Source: Hibiscus mutabilis (Eukaryota; Streptophyta; Magnoliopsida; Malvales; Malvaceae). From it: 64,000 nucleotides of DNA. The number at the start of each line of letters is the position of its first letter. The stretch's first letter is position 1. Below, one piece after another: positions 23,447-34,340 of this stretch. The notes below the pieces were generated by a model. The model was not told where the DNA came from. It saw nothing but the letters and a program-made list of their open reading frames with translations, and did not search any database. Location: NCBI GenBank assembly GCA_019671005.1, contig CM033726.1, positions 21,575,657 to 21,639,656 of the forward strand, written 5' to 3'. A program made the translations under genes and the position numbers.

Positions 23447-25206
23447 TGTAACCCCCTCGACCCAGACTTGACGCCTGACCGGACCGAGAGAACTATATTA
23501 GGTTTGCCAAAGCAAACCGGAGAAAAATTACGAAAAATAGTCCATTTTTTCTTTTATCTTATATAGATGCATAATATAATTCCTAAGTGTACTTGCTTGT
23601 AGCGGGTAAAAACTTAACTCAATCGGACATCGAATTGACATACAATTGATCACACTGGAAATTTAGGGGTCAAATTGCAATTTCATAAAACTGCAGGCTC
23701 TTAGCTCATTTTTATGTTACCAATCTTTAATTAAGCAGGTTTCATGATTACATGTCAAAAATCAAGACAAAAAGGTCGTCCAAACTCATTCAGATGTATC
23801 CACAATATTCACGAACCAAAACGTAAGAAAACAAAACTTCAGAAGATTCTAAATAACCAACTTAACTGCCACCTTACCGGTACAGCAAGGGGTGTTTTGA
23901 TACACCTTCGTTATTTCAAAATCCCATAATTCCATTAACCAAAACTCATTCTGATACGCTCCAGTGTATCGAAAAACCCTTCATGAAAACACTATGCCGT
24001 ATCAAAACGCCTTCCCGAGTATCAAAACACTGGCAAATTTTGTCTAGGCCCTTACCAAAATAGTTGCCCGCGTACCGGTACGCTAAGCCTGGACTGGCTT
24101 ACCCGTACTGAAACAGGAACACCCGTACCAATACGTCTGGACCTGTAATGTCCCAAATTGATGTCTAAACACATTTTGATGATATCCAAAGCACTCCAAC
24201 ATGCTTCAAACACTTATACAACATTACTAAGATACATTACTAGACAAAAGCATCATAGATTCAACAACCATTCATGGCATTTACACTACTCAAGCCATTC
24301 TATAGGCATGCATCCTAATACCATCCCATCAAGCAACCAAAACTTACATTTGGTACATTTATGGCATACTCATCATGTTTGCAAATTTATAGCATCATGC
24401 CAAACTTGCTTGAATCATCAACCATGGAAATCAATCAAAGCCAACTAGATTCATACTGTAGCACTTGGCTAGCAACAATATAGGCAAGATTCACTCAAGC
24501 TCAATCAACATCAAACAACCCATAAAATCCAGCACAACTCATGCTTAAAACTCATAGAAATACAGAAATACAAATCCCCAAAAATATGGTGAACACATTG
24601 TCTTATTAACTGGAAACTTAAGCCGAATTCATACTCAAAGTAGTCTTTGTCTTAGGATCACTTTAGCCTAGCCCTTGCAGCCCCAAAACTTCAATGCTCT
24701 GCATCATTAAGAAAGAGAGCATAAGCACACATGCTTAGTGAGGATACTCATAAAACAATGATGCAATTTAAACCATTTGAAAACCCAACACTTGCTTTCA
24801 AAACATGCTTACGACCAAAGCACTTTTCCTTGTTTCCAACATAAACAATGCATAACAACCTTTATGCAACAATATATACATAATCCATGCTTAGATCCCA
24901 AAACATTAAATCATAAACCATGCTTAAATCCCAAAGCATTATAAAGTAGGTTCAACACATGAACTTTCACATATATTGGCATTTATAGTGACCCAGATAG
25001 ACTACCCTCTTTCAACACAAATTGGATACACAGATCTCTCATACCATGCCTAGTTAAACCGCATGATATTCCAAACCTTGCCTAGTTAAATCGCAAGATT
25101 TGACATCCTTACCTTGTTAAACCGCGGGCTTCGAACCTCTAATACTGGTCCACTGAAACTTCAAACCAACCCTCAAAACATCCAAGCCCAAAACCAGGAT
25201 GTTACA
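23447..25206 (-). repeat. Element E 3' LTR (left copy, deleted to 1,760 bp)
   Basis: It starts TGTAACCCCCTCGACCC and ends GGATGTTACA. Compared with the right LTR it lacks about 1.8 kb: the sequence jumps from the equivalent of about 57290 to about 59081, beginning inside an array of GTTAAACCGC repeats (three left here, seven on the right). The shared hairpin is at 24717-24749 and the GTATC/TACCGG array at about 23875-24150. The frames 23744-24448 are not recognised genes. Confidence 0.82.
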
Positions 25207-25720
25207 ACTCTGCCCCACTTATGAATTTTTGTCCTCGAAATTTTCCTAGAGGAAACAAATGCGAAAATTGCTCTAACATATCCGCCTTGCTCTCCCAAGT
25301 GGCTTCCTCGACACCACAGTGTCGCCACAAGACCTTAACAAGATCAATCTTCTTGCAACGAAGAACTTTGTTGCTGGAATTAAGGATTTCCACCAGCTCC
25401 TCAATATAAGACAAATCTAGCCTCAACTAAATATGCTCCACCGGCATAACATGCGGGGGATCCAACCGATACCTCTGCAACATGGATACATGGAACACAT
25501 CATGTAGTTTCTCCAACTCGGGAGGCAACCTCAACCGATAAGCCACAGGACAAACACGCTCAACAACCTCGTACAGTCTAATAAACCTCATACTAAGCTT
25601 ACCTTTACGTCCAAACTGCATCACCTTCTTCCATGGTGACACTTTTAAGAACACACGATCACACACAAGCTTTACCTTTTCATTCGTGTCCTTCAACACG
25701 TCCGGTAAGGAAATATGCTT
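25202..25720 (-). pseudogene. Element E integrase C-terminus and chromodomain-like tail
   Basis: Frame 25427-25699 has LKDTNEKVKLVCDR, FLKVSPWKKVMQFGRKGKL, YEVVERVCPVAYRLRLPPEL and LEKLHDVFHVSML. Frame 25202-25426 continues with VEILNSSNKVLRCKKIDLVK and VLWRHCGVEEATWES, ending GKFRGQKFISGAEL. The stop codon at 25202-25204 is the TAA inside the terminal TGTAAC of the LTR. An in-frame stop separates the two pieces at about 25427, and the first has lost part of the linker. Confidence 0.8.
25207..25223 (-). other. Element E polypurine tract
   Basis: The minus strand reads CATAAGTGGGGCAGAGT next to the LTR; a C interrupts the purines. Confidence 0.65.
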
Positions 25721-25859
25721 TTCCCCACCTCAGCCCAACACAAAGGAGTACGACACTTTCGGCCATACAATGCCTCTACGGTGTCACCTGTATACTCACT
25801 TGGTAACTATTGTTATATGCAAACTCAACCAAAGGTAAATGCTTCTCATAGGTTCCTTG

Positions 25860-26280
25860 GAACTCAATAATTCAACATCTCAACATATCCTCCAAAACTT
25901 GGATAACCCGCTCAGACTGACCATCCGAATGAGGATGATACGCGATGCTAAAATTCAATCTTGTGCCTAAAGCTCAGTGCAAACTCACCCAAAACCTCAC
26001 TGTAAACCTCAAATCCCTATTTGAATCAATGGACTTTGGTACCCTGTGCAGACGCACGATCTCAGCAATATACAAATCAGCCAACTTGTCCAGCTATACG
26101 TTGTATGCACTGGTAGAAAATGTGCACACTTCGTAAACCGATCCACAATCACCCAAATGGAATCCTTTTTAGCCGGTGTCGAAGGTAATCCTAACACAAA
26201 ATCCATGGTGATTCTCTCCCATTTCCATTCCAAAATTCTCAATGGTTACAACAACCTGGATGGAAACTAATGTTTAGCCT
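25860..26280 (-). pseudogene. Element E integrase catalytic core
   Basis: Frame 26009-26242 starts MRILEWKWERITMDFVLGLP and contains DSIWVIVDRFTKCAHFLPVH with the first catalytic Asp. At about 26015-26040 the usual SDRDP motif has become IQIG, so the second catalytic Asp is lost. The region encoding the SYHP and SERV motifs is at about 25880-25960, out of frame. The plus-strand frame 26046-26270 is its antisense. Confidence 0.78.
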
Positions 26281-27380
26281 TGACCCGCTGACATACCATG
26301 CACTTAGAAATGAACTCAGCCACATCCTTTTTTAAACCAACCCAATAATATGCTTCTTTCAACCCCGATACATTTTAACACTACCAGGATGCATAGCAAA
26401 ATAACTAGAATGTGCATCTGTCAAAATAGTGTGCCTCTACTCTGGATCATTCGGCACCACTATTTGACCCTTGAAACACAAAACTCCATCATCATCAAAA
26501 TGAAAATTCGTCGGATCACCCTCCAATATATCCTTAACATGCTCAACCAAGGAATCATCAAATGGTTGCTTAGCTTTCATCATCAAATGGTTGCTTAGCT
26601 TTAACCAAGGATCACACTCAACCTTGCAAACATAGCTCTAAGCTCAACCGCAACCTTACGACTCAACAAGTCCGTAACCACGTTGGCTTTACCAGAATGA
26701 TACTCAATCGTCAAGTTGTAATCTTTAAGTAACTCCAACCATCTACGTTGCCTAAGATTCAAATCCTTCGTAGACATCAAATACTTCAAACTCTTATGGT
26801 CCGTGAAAACAACACACTTCTCACCATAGAGATAATGTCTCTAGATTTTCAAGGCAAACACCATAGCTGCAAGCTCCAAATCATGAGTTGGATAGTTGCG
26901 CTCATGAACCTTCAGTTGCCTTGACGCATAGGCCACAACCTTACCATCATTCATCAGCACACAACCTAAACCAACATAAGATGCATCACTATAAACCACA
27001 AACTCCTTTTCGGACTCAAGTTGAATCAACACAAGAGCATGTGTCAAAACTTCCTTCAATTTCTCAAAACTGAGATGTTGCTTCTCCATCCACACGTAGG
27101 GAACATTCTTTTGCAACAACTTCGTCAACGGTGCTGCAATGAAAAAAAACCTATCTATGAAGCGACAGTGATTGCCAGCCAACCCAAGAAAACTACAAAC
27201 CTTCAAAACAGATTTAGGTTGCTTCCAATTGAGAACAGTCTCAATTTTCTGTGGATCAACACGAATACCCTCCGCGGATACCACATGACAAAGGAACATC
27301 ACTTCTTTAAGCCAAAACTTGCACTTTCTCAACTTGGCGTACAATCGATTATCCTTCAACACTTGCAACACAATCTGCAA
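26281..27380 (-). pseudogene. Element E RNase H, RT connection and integrase zinc region
   Basis: Frame 26841-27380 (179 codons) runs from the RT thumb (LRKCKFWLKEVMFLCHVVSA) through LNWKQPKSVLKVCSFLGLAG to RNase H (VVYSDASYVGLGCVLM, VVAYASRQLKVHE, HDLELAAMVFALKI). Frame 26601-26789 has LRQRRWLELLKDYNLTIEYH and the altered VVTDLLSRKV. The integrase zinc module is at about 26285-26400, out of frame. A small duplication of TCATCATCAAATGGTTGCTTAG-type sequence disrupts about 26555-26600. Confidence 0.8.
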
Positions 27381-27900
27381 ATGTCAATCATGTTCTTCCC
27401 CAGTGCGAGAGTACACGAGAATATCATCTATAAACACCACCACAAATTGATCAAGAATTTCATGGAAAACCCTATTCATCATATCTATGAACGCAGCCGG
27501 GGTATTAGTCAAACCAAAAGGCATGACCAAAAACTCTTAATGTCTATACCTCGTATGAAACGCGATTTTATGCATATCTTCATCCTTAACCTTCAACTAA
27601 TAATACCCCAATCTGAGATCAATCTTAGAGAACATCGTTGCCCCACGAAACTGATCAACCAGATCATCAATCCTCGGTAAAGGATACTTGTTCTTCACTG
27701 TTAGCTTATTCAACTGACTATAATCAATGCACATGCGCATCGTACCATCCTTTTTTTCACAAAAAAACCAGAGCACCCCAAGGTAAAACACTCGATCAGA
27801 TGAACCCATGGTCTAACAACTCCTGAAGCTGTGACCTTAACTCCTTCAATTCCTTCAGTGCCATCCTATAAGGAGTAATGGACACCGGTGCCGTAACCGC
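27381..27900 (-). pseudogene. Element E reverse transcriptase
   Basis: The catalytic box FIDD is encoded at 27423-27434 within DQFVVVFIDDILVYS, with both Asp present. Frame 27597-27809 holds the N-terminal part (CEKKDGTMRMCIDYSQLNKL, YPLPRIDDLVDQF, KIDLRLGYY). In-frame stops at about 27538 and 27598 break the palm. The 219-codon plus-strand frame 27021-27680 lies antisense and is not a gene. Confidence 0.82.
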
Positions 27901-28491
27901 GTACGTCTTGATACTGAACTCTACCTCCCTATCTGATGGTAAACTAGGAAACTCTTTAGGGAAAACCTCCGAAAAATCACAAACAGCCCAAATGTCCTTC
28001 ACCCGGACACCTTTAGCCTCAAAATTCATCACAATTGCCAAATAAGCTTGGAAACCTCCTTGCATCATCTTTTCCACCCGAATAGCCAAGACAACATTGG
28101 GTAAGAACTTCACATTCTCGCCAACCACTACAACTTCATAATCATCGGCTAACCTCAAAGAAATCCTTTTGGATTCACAATCCATAACTGCCTTGTGCTC
28201 ACTCAACCAATCCATACCCAAGATGACATCAAAACCATGGACTGGTAACTCCATTAGATCCGCAGCAAACTCATGACCTTGCACAACCAAAGGACATCGC
28301 CTAAACAACTTTCTAGTATTGACCATCTCACCAAAGGAACTAGCTACTATCATACCAACATCAAGGATCTCAATAGGGACATCCAAAAAAGATGCATGTT
28401 CATGCAAAATGTATGAATGAGTAGAACCCGAATCAATCAAAGATAACAATAACAAGGATTGCAAAGTAAAGGTACCTGGGATTACATCCAT
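27796..28491 (-). pseudogene. Element E aspartic protease and start of RT
   Basis: This 231-codon frame is the best preserved part of E. It begins MDVIPGTFTLQSLLLLSLID and has the intact active site DSGSTHSYI, then VVQGHEFAADLMELPVHGFD and VILGMDWLSEHKAVMDC. The C-terminal third is the protease-RT linker (FSEVFPKEFPSLPSDREVEF) leading into YRMALKELKELRSQLQELLD. The enzyme processes the polyprotein. Length and motifs suit a gypsy protease, but it has no intact gag upstream. Confidence 0.85.
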
Positions 28492-29157
28492 GTTATTGTA
28501 GCCCTCGCGATGAGCATAGATCTGGGCTGGTCTACCATCCTTCGGTCGTATAGCTACGGCATAAGTTAAAACTCTCTAACCATCCTCACGCCTGTAGAAA
28601 TTAGCCCTGCCACGGCTTCGGCCCCTAGTAGGTGCATCAACATAAACCGGTGCATCTCTCACAACACGAGGGAAACCACACTTCAAGTGATCAGATGACC
28701 CACAAGTCCAACAAACTCTAGCATTTCCCCATCACATGCCCATGTGACGCCTACCATTATGCTCACACTCTGCTACAATACGAACTCTATGGTTACCCTG
28801 ACAAACACCGCCACCACGTGTCTGATCTGGCTTATGCCTCTTATCCTTGAACCTCCTATTCTACCTCCCAAAATAGCTAGAATCAACCACTCTCTTACCT
28901 AAGATCGCACCTACGGCCTGGACTGATGAACCCAAGGAATGCTTAATATCCTTAGCATGGTTGACAAACACATCAAAATCTGTGTAATCTGCAGCCAGGA
29001 GATAAGTCTTAATATCCTTCACAAGACCATACCGAAATCTATCACACCTCTGCTGATTATCAGGAACTAACTCTGGGGCATACTAACTTAGGCAGACAAA
29101 CTTCACCTCATACTCGGCAACAGACATGCCTCCCTGAGATAGTGACATAAACCCCAC
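28492..29157 (-). pseudogene. Element E gag, C-terminal part
   Basis: A CCHC zinc knuckle is encoded at 28678-28713, although its spacing reads CxxC-x4-H-x2-C (CWTCGSSDHLKC), two residues short before the last Cys. Upstream, about 28940-29157, lies decayed capsid sequence similar to A at about 6200-6440. The gene is cut at 29157 by F2 and continues at 47762. Confidence 0.7.
29153..29157. repeat. Target-site duplication of F2, left copy
   Basis: CCCAC, repeated at 47762-47766; joining the two flanks restores E gag. Confidence 0.85.
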
Positions 29158-29373
29158 TGATAAGTGTTCAAAAGTACTATTGTTCTTACCCTTTTTACTC
29201 ATATTATTGTTAGACTTAGGCTCATATTAGTTGCATAGTTAGCCATTCATGCATTAATCCATGTTTCCTTCAATCGTTGAGCTTGATTACATAACTTGGT
29301 GATTTTTGTGGAAATAGATGCTGCTTTGGTGTGTTTTTGTGTGTGTATGTGTAGGATCACTTGCCAAAGCAAT

Positions 29374-29479
29374 GCCGAGCTAGTTGCCAGGGCAATGCAT
29401 AAAGGATATGCCGAGCTAGTTGCCAGGGCAGTGCATGAAGGGGACGCCGAGCCAGTTGCCATGGCATTTGTCGACAAAG
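29374..29479 (+). repeat. 36-bp repeat, three units (F2 5' LTR)
   Basis: Units start at 29374, 29410 and 29446 with GCCGAGCTAGTTGCCAGGGC or close variants; the third is incomplete at its end. F2 LTRs have three units, F1 LTRs two. Confidence 0.8.
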
Positions 29480-29710
29480 ACCAAAAGCAATATGGATGTC
29501 GAAATTCATGACTTTACAAGCCCAAGATGACATGGAGCAAGGCCCAAGCCCAAAGGAATTTGATTGCCATGCAGAGATTAAAGAAGAATTAAAATCCAAG
29601 AGGATAGGAGAAGTTCTAATAGGAATAAAATTATAATAAAGAATTATATTCTTTAAAGATAATTTAATTCCAACTCAAACTCCTCCTCAAAGAAGGACTT
29701 TGGCCTAGCC

Positions 29711-29719
29711 CTATAAATA
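29711..29719 (+). promoter_or_regulatory. F2 5' LTR TATA box
   Basis: CTATAAATA, preceded by a GC-richer stretch and about 550 bp from the LTR start. It matches the plant TATA consensus and is present in all four F LTRs. Confidence 0.65.
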
Positions 29720-29829
29720 TCAAGGAGATTTCGACAATTCCAAAGGGGGAGAGCAAGAGGGAATTTCGACAACTCCAAGAGAGAAAGCAAGGGGAATTTT
29801 CGGCAAGCATCTAGGGCAAGGAATTTTCG

Positions 29830-29834
29830 ACAAG
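29830..29834. repeat. Target-site duplication of F1, left copy
   Basis: ACAAG, repeated at 38363-38367; joining the flanks restores an F2 LTR matching 46213-47761. Confidence 0.85.
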
Positions 29835-30351
29835 TGATAAGTGTTCAAAAGTACTATTTTTCTTACCCTTTTTACTCATATTACTGTTAGACTTAGGCTC
29901 ATATTAGTTGCATAGTTAGTCATTCATGCATTAATCCATGTTTCCTTCAAACGTTGAACTTGATTACATAACTTGGTGATTTTTGTGGAAATAGATGCTG
30001 CTTTGGTGTGTTTTTGTGTGTGTATGTGCAGGATCACTTGCCAAAGCAATGCCGAGCTAGTTGCCAGGGCAGTGCATGAAGGAGACGTCGAGCTAGTTGC
30101 CATGGCATTTGTCGACAAAGACCAAAAGCAATATGGATGTCGAAATTCATGACTTTACAAGCCCAAGATGACATGGAGCAAGGCCCAAGCCCAAAGGAAT
30201 TTGATTGCCATGCAGAGATTAAAGAAGAATTAAATTCCAAGAGGATAGGAGAAGTTCTAATAGGAATAAAATTATAATAAAGAATTATATTCTTTAAAGA
30301 TAATTTAATTCCAACTCAAACTCCTCCTCAAAGAAGGACTTTGGCCTAGCC

Positions 30352-30360
30352 CTATAAATA
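30352..30360 (+). promoter_or_regulatory. F1 5' LTR TATA box
   Basis: CTATAAATA at the same LTR position as in F2, just before the gap. Confidence 0.65.
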
Positions 30361-30367
30361 CCAAGGA

Positions 30368-30467
30368 NNNNNNNNNNNNNNNNNNNNNNNNNNNNNNNNN
30401 NNNNNNNNNNNNNNNNNNNNNNNNNNNNNNNNNNNNNNNNNNNNNNNNNNNNNNNNNNNNNNNNNNN
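30368..30467. other. Assembly gap (100 N)
   Basis: A run of exactly 100 N, the usual placeholder for a gap of unknown size. The flanking LTR alignment predicts about 818 bp. Confidence 0.95.
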
Positions 30468-30569
30468 TAGTAATTAGTTAAACTTGATAATCCTTTACTT
30501 GTGTTTTTACTTTTTACGATTGCAGAGACTAGATTCTTGAAGTGGCACCAATCCTGTGGAGCGATATCT

Positions 30570-31573
30570 TTTATAGAGGCTTGGGAGGCGATATAGAGAA
30601 CTTCTACACAAATGTCCTCTACACGGATTCCCGGTGTGGACTCAAGTGACAATGTTTTACAACGCCGTGAATACACCAACAAGGATGATGCTAGATGCCT
30701 CGCAAACGGCATACTCTTAGATAAGTCGCGGAGGAAGCAATGCAAATTTTAAACAAAGCTGGCCAAGAATGACTATCAATTCCCATCTACTAGAAGAGGA
30801 GGAGTTAGACGCGCTAAGCCACAATACATGAACTAGGATCATCGATTCAATTTGCACAATTGGCGCTTTAACCAAGATGGTCCAGAACATGCAAAAACCA
30901 AACAACACACATGAAGTCAAGGTAATGGATTCTTTTTGTGAGTTATGTGGTGATAACCATAATTCTTCCGAATGTATGCGAAATCCGAATCTAGCTTCTA
31001 TGTGGGGAATTACAATCGGGCAACAACATGATGTCAAATACATACAATCCAGCTTGGAAGAAGCACCGAATTTTTCATGGAGTAATCCCAACAATGCTCT
31101 AAACCGAACAATCGAATGCACAAGCATCGGGATTCCAGGAGAATATGCCACGGCAATGGATGCCGCGAAAAACAACCGACAACATCTAGTTCTTTGGAAA
31201 ATTCTCTAAATGCTTTTATGATGAAAACTGAATCTTATATGGCTGAGAATAGTAATTTCATAAAAAGAACTGATGCTTTTATTAACAGACCGAGATGAGA
31301 TTGCAAAACCAAGAGGCGGCAATCAAATCATTGGAAAATCAAGTCGGACAGGTTTGCTCAAAAATCAACACGAGACCACAAGGAGGTTTACCTAGCGATC
31401 TTGAAGTCGCAAGAGGAACGGCCATGAGCAATGTAAGGCAATCACCACCAGAAGTGGCCAACAACTTAGAGAGGTTCAAACCCGCTCGTCAAACAAAACT
31501 CCACAAAAAGATCAAGACGAACCTAGCGGCAAAGTCTCGGATCTTGAACCAGAAATTGCTGCGGCAACGGTGA
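30570..31573 (+). pseudogene. Element F1 gag (N-terminus deleted)
   Basis: It begins inside capsid at the equivalent of F2 39938. Frame 30877-31209 contains the CCHC zinc knuckle CELCGDNHNSSEC (30937-30975). Frame 31295-31573 has the gag C-terminal IKSLENQVGQ, INTRPQGGLPSD and LHKKIKTNLA. Gag packages RNA and forms the particle; this copy lacks its start and has at least three frame breaks. The minus-strand frame 30305-30745 spans the Ns and is an artefact. Confidence 0.82.
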
Positions 31574-32560
31574 CGCCTCGGCAACTTGCGATAAGCACGC
31601 CTCGGCAACCCCAGTTAGTAACGCATCGGCAACTCCGGATGTCCCCTGTAATGCCGTCAATCGGGTTTCAAACCAATGAAAGGATAGAAGATATCCGACT
31701 TCCACCACCATTCCCACAAAGGTTGAAGCGACAAAAGCAAGAATACCAATTCAAGAAGTTTCTTGATATCCTAAAGCAAGTCCACATCAACTTGCCATTG
31801 GTGGAAGCAATTGAACAAATGCCAAACTATGCCAAGTTTCTTAAAGACATTGTGTCTAAGAGAACAAGGCTAGGAGAGTTTGAAACAATTGCCGCAATGG
31901 GGATGCATGGCAATGTTGCACAATCGTATGCCGCCCAAGTTGAAGGATCCCGGAAGTTTCACAATACCTGTTCTATTGGAAATCACTATGTCGGGAAAGC
32001 ACTATGCGACCTAGGGGCTAGCATAAACTTGATGCCTAAATCGGTTTTCCGAGAAACTAGGAATCGGGAAGGCAAGACCTACAACAGATTATCTGCAGAC
32101 TAGCCGACCAGATCCTATGTGCATCCGTAGGGAAAAATCGAGGACATACTTGGTAAAAGTTGATAAATTCATTTTTCCCGCTGACTTTATTGTTTTGGAT
32201 TGTGAAGCGGATGAGCATGCACCTATCATTCTCGGGAGACCATTCCTAGCGGCGGGGAGAACCTTGATCGACGTTGAAAAGGAGAACTCACAATGAGGGT
32301 GAATGACCAGCAGTAAAACTAAATGTATTCCAAACACTAAGGCATGCCGATGATCCGAAAGAATGCCAACTACTTCATGCCACGGCAGAGTTTAACTGAT
32401 GAGGAATTTAGTTGCCTCGGCAACTACATTGCTGATCAAGAGGAACCCGAGGAGAATGAAGAGCCGGTCGATGAGGAACAACCGTAAGAGGTAAATTGGC
32501 TAGTAAATCGACCAGGTACATACTTTGAACCACCGGACTACTCGGTAAGGAAGGTAAGAT
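31574..32560 (+). pseudogene. Element F1 aspartic protease
   Basis: Frame 31570-32103 opens with CGGCAAC-rich codons, then IEDIRLPPPFPQRLKRQKQE and YQFKKFLDILKQVHINLPLV, then the active site as DLGAS (32008-32022) in KALCDLGASINLMPKSVF. DLGAS in place of DTGAS is usual in Athila-type elements. A frameshift follows; the second half (IILGRPFLA equivalent at about 32225) is in another frame. Confidence 0.82.
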
Positions 32561-32619
32561 CGAAAAACCCTCATCGAAAATCCACCAATTCTTGAGTTGA
32601 AACAATTGCGGATCAACTA

Positions 32620-33710
32620 AAATATGTATACTTAGGGATCAATAATACATTACCCGTAATTATTTCCTCTAAGTTACAGCTGAAAGAGAGAAAAGAAGCT
32701 AATCAACATGTTGAAGCTACATAAAAAGGCAATAGGGTGGACAATTGCCGACTTGAAGGGAATTAGCCCGGCGGTGTGCATGCACAAGATCTTGTTGGAA
32801 GATGATCACAAACCTTCAATTGAGGCCCGGAGGAGACTGAATCATGCCATGAAAGGGGTTGTAATGAAAGAAATCATCAAGTGGCTTGACGCCGGCATTA
32901 TATACCCTATCTCCGATAGTACGTGGGTAAGTCCGGTACAATGTGTGCGAAAAAGGGAGGTATAACGGTGGTGAGTAATGAAAATAATGAACTTATCCCA
33001 ACCAGGATGTGACCGGTTGGAGGGTTTGTATGGACTATCGAAAGCTAAACAAAGCCACTAGGAAAGATCACTTCCCATTACCCTTTATTGATCAAATGCT
33101 TGACCGTCTTGCGGGTAAACCCTTTTCTTATTTTTCTTGATGGTTATTCAGGTTACAATCAGATTGCCATAGCACCGAAAGATCAAGAAAAGACAACCTT
33201 CACATGCCCCTACGGTACTTATGCCTTCCGAAGGATGCCGTTCGGATTGTGTAACGCCCGCAACCTTCCAAAGATGCATGATGGCGCTCTTTTCGACATG
33301 GTCGAAGACTTCCTTGAGATCTTCATGGATGATTTTTCGGTTTTTTGGTAATGACTTGACACGGCTGTCTCGGCAATTTAGAGAGGGTGTTGGCAAGATG
33401 CGAAAGAAACGGATTTAGTCCTCAATTGGGAGAAATGCCACTTTATGGTAGATGAAGGAATAGTGCTCGGCCATAAGATTTCATCCAAGGGAATTGAAGT
33501 AGACAAAGCCAAGGTGGACGTGATCGAGAGATTACCCCACCAAATTCGGTTAAAAGAATTCAAGTTTTCTCGGACATGCAGGTTTTTACAGAGGTTCATT
33601 CATAACTTTTCTAAAATCACTAAACCTTTGTGTAATCTGCTTGAACAGGATAAAGTCTTGATTTTGATGATTCTTGCACTCAAGCATTTGAAACCCTAAA
33701 GAAAAAGCTT
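32620..33710 (+). pseudogene. Element F1 reverse transcriptase
   Basis: Frame 32708-32965 has LHKKAIGWTIADLKGISPAV and the fingers (VCMHKILLEDDHKPSIEARR, IKWLDAGIIYPISDSTWVSP). Frame 33088-33351 has FLDGYSGYNQIAIAPKDQEK, YGTYAFRRMPFGLCN and the catalytic FMDD (33322-33333). One-base indels at about 33007, 33256 and 33346 relative to F2 break the frame. Frame 33445-33699 covers the connection (VLGHKISSKGIEVDKAKVDV). Confidence 0.83.
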
Positions 33711-34175
33711 GCCTCGGCACCCATTGTTGTTCCACAGTTGGACGCTACCTTTTGAGCTCATGTGTGATGCAAGTGATTTCGCGGTAGGAGCAGTCCTAGG
33801 CCAACGCACGTAAGACATTCCATGTGATATACTACGCTAGTAAAACTCTTAACGATGCTCAAGTGAATTACACAACAACGGAGAAAGAGTTACTAGTCTG
33901 TAGTTTTCGCATTTGACAAGTTCGATCCTATTTAATTGGTACAAAGGTAATTGTTCATACGGACCATTCGGCAATCAAATACTTATTTGCTAAAAAGGAT
34001 GCTAAACCTCGTTTGATTCGTTGGATATTACTTTTACAAGAATTTGATATTGAAATTAAGGGCGTGAAAGGAACAAAAATCAAGTGGCGATCACTTATCA
34101 CGTTTGGAACGCAATAGGGAGGAGGACGCGGATCTAGAGATATGTGATGCATTCCGGATGAACAAATTCTAATCG
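33711..34175 (+). pseudogene. Element F1 RNase H
   Basis: The equivalent of F2 43060-43510, with coding for ELMCDASDFAVGAVLGQ at about 33750, TTEKELL at about 33880, HTDHSAIKYLFAKKDAKP at about 33955 and RWILLLQEFDIEIK at about 34020. The motif residues can be read, but the frame shifts several times. Confidence 0.72.
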
Positions 34176-34340
34176 CCTCGAAAACCCTTGACGCCTCGGC
34201 AGCCCATGACGCCTCGGAAACCATGGAAGCACACGCCTCGGCAACTCTTGACGCCGCAGCAGCAGACTTTGACAAGCACGCCTCGGCAATTTTGGGAGCG
34301 AGACACTACGACAAAGACATGCCCGGCAATACCTTGGTAC
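34176..34340 (+). repeat. 18-bp coding minisatellite, F1 pol
   Basis: Repeats of GACGCCTCGGCA-type sequence sit between RNase H and integrase. The same array is at 43532-43680 in F2. Units differ by small indels from those of F2. Confidence 0.7.

Larger units (their letters stand above)
29158..29834 (+). repeat. Element F2 5' LTR, first part
   Basis: It starts TGATAAGTGTTCAAAAG and matches 46213-46889. It contains three 36-bp units (from 29374) and a TATA box at 29711-29719. It stops at ACAAG (29830-29834), where F1 is inserted. The short frames on both strands (29247-29599) are the 36-bp repeat read as codons and are not genes. Confidence 0.88.
29835..30569 (+). repeat. Element F1 5' LTR (with assembly gap, 3' end deleted)
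   Basis: 29835-30367 matches 36846-37377 and 30468-30569 matches about 38196-38298 of the F1 3' LTR, so the gap hides about 818 bp of LTR. It has two 36-bp units (from 30051) and a TATA box at 30352-30360. Confidence 0.82.

Noticed and set aside
27021..27680. 219-codon plus-strand frame
   Set aside because: It lies opposite the RT and RNase H of element E; a long shadow frame only.
29247..29599. Ala/Ser/Trp-rich frames repeated in all F LTRs
   Set aside because: They come from the 36-bp repeat units and flanking LTR sequence; no start context or domain.
30305..30745. 146-codon minus-strand frame crossing the assembly gap
   Set aside because: It exists only because the Ns were translated, and it is antisense to LTR and gag.
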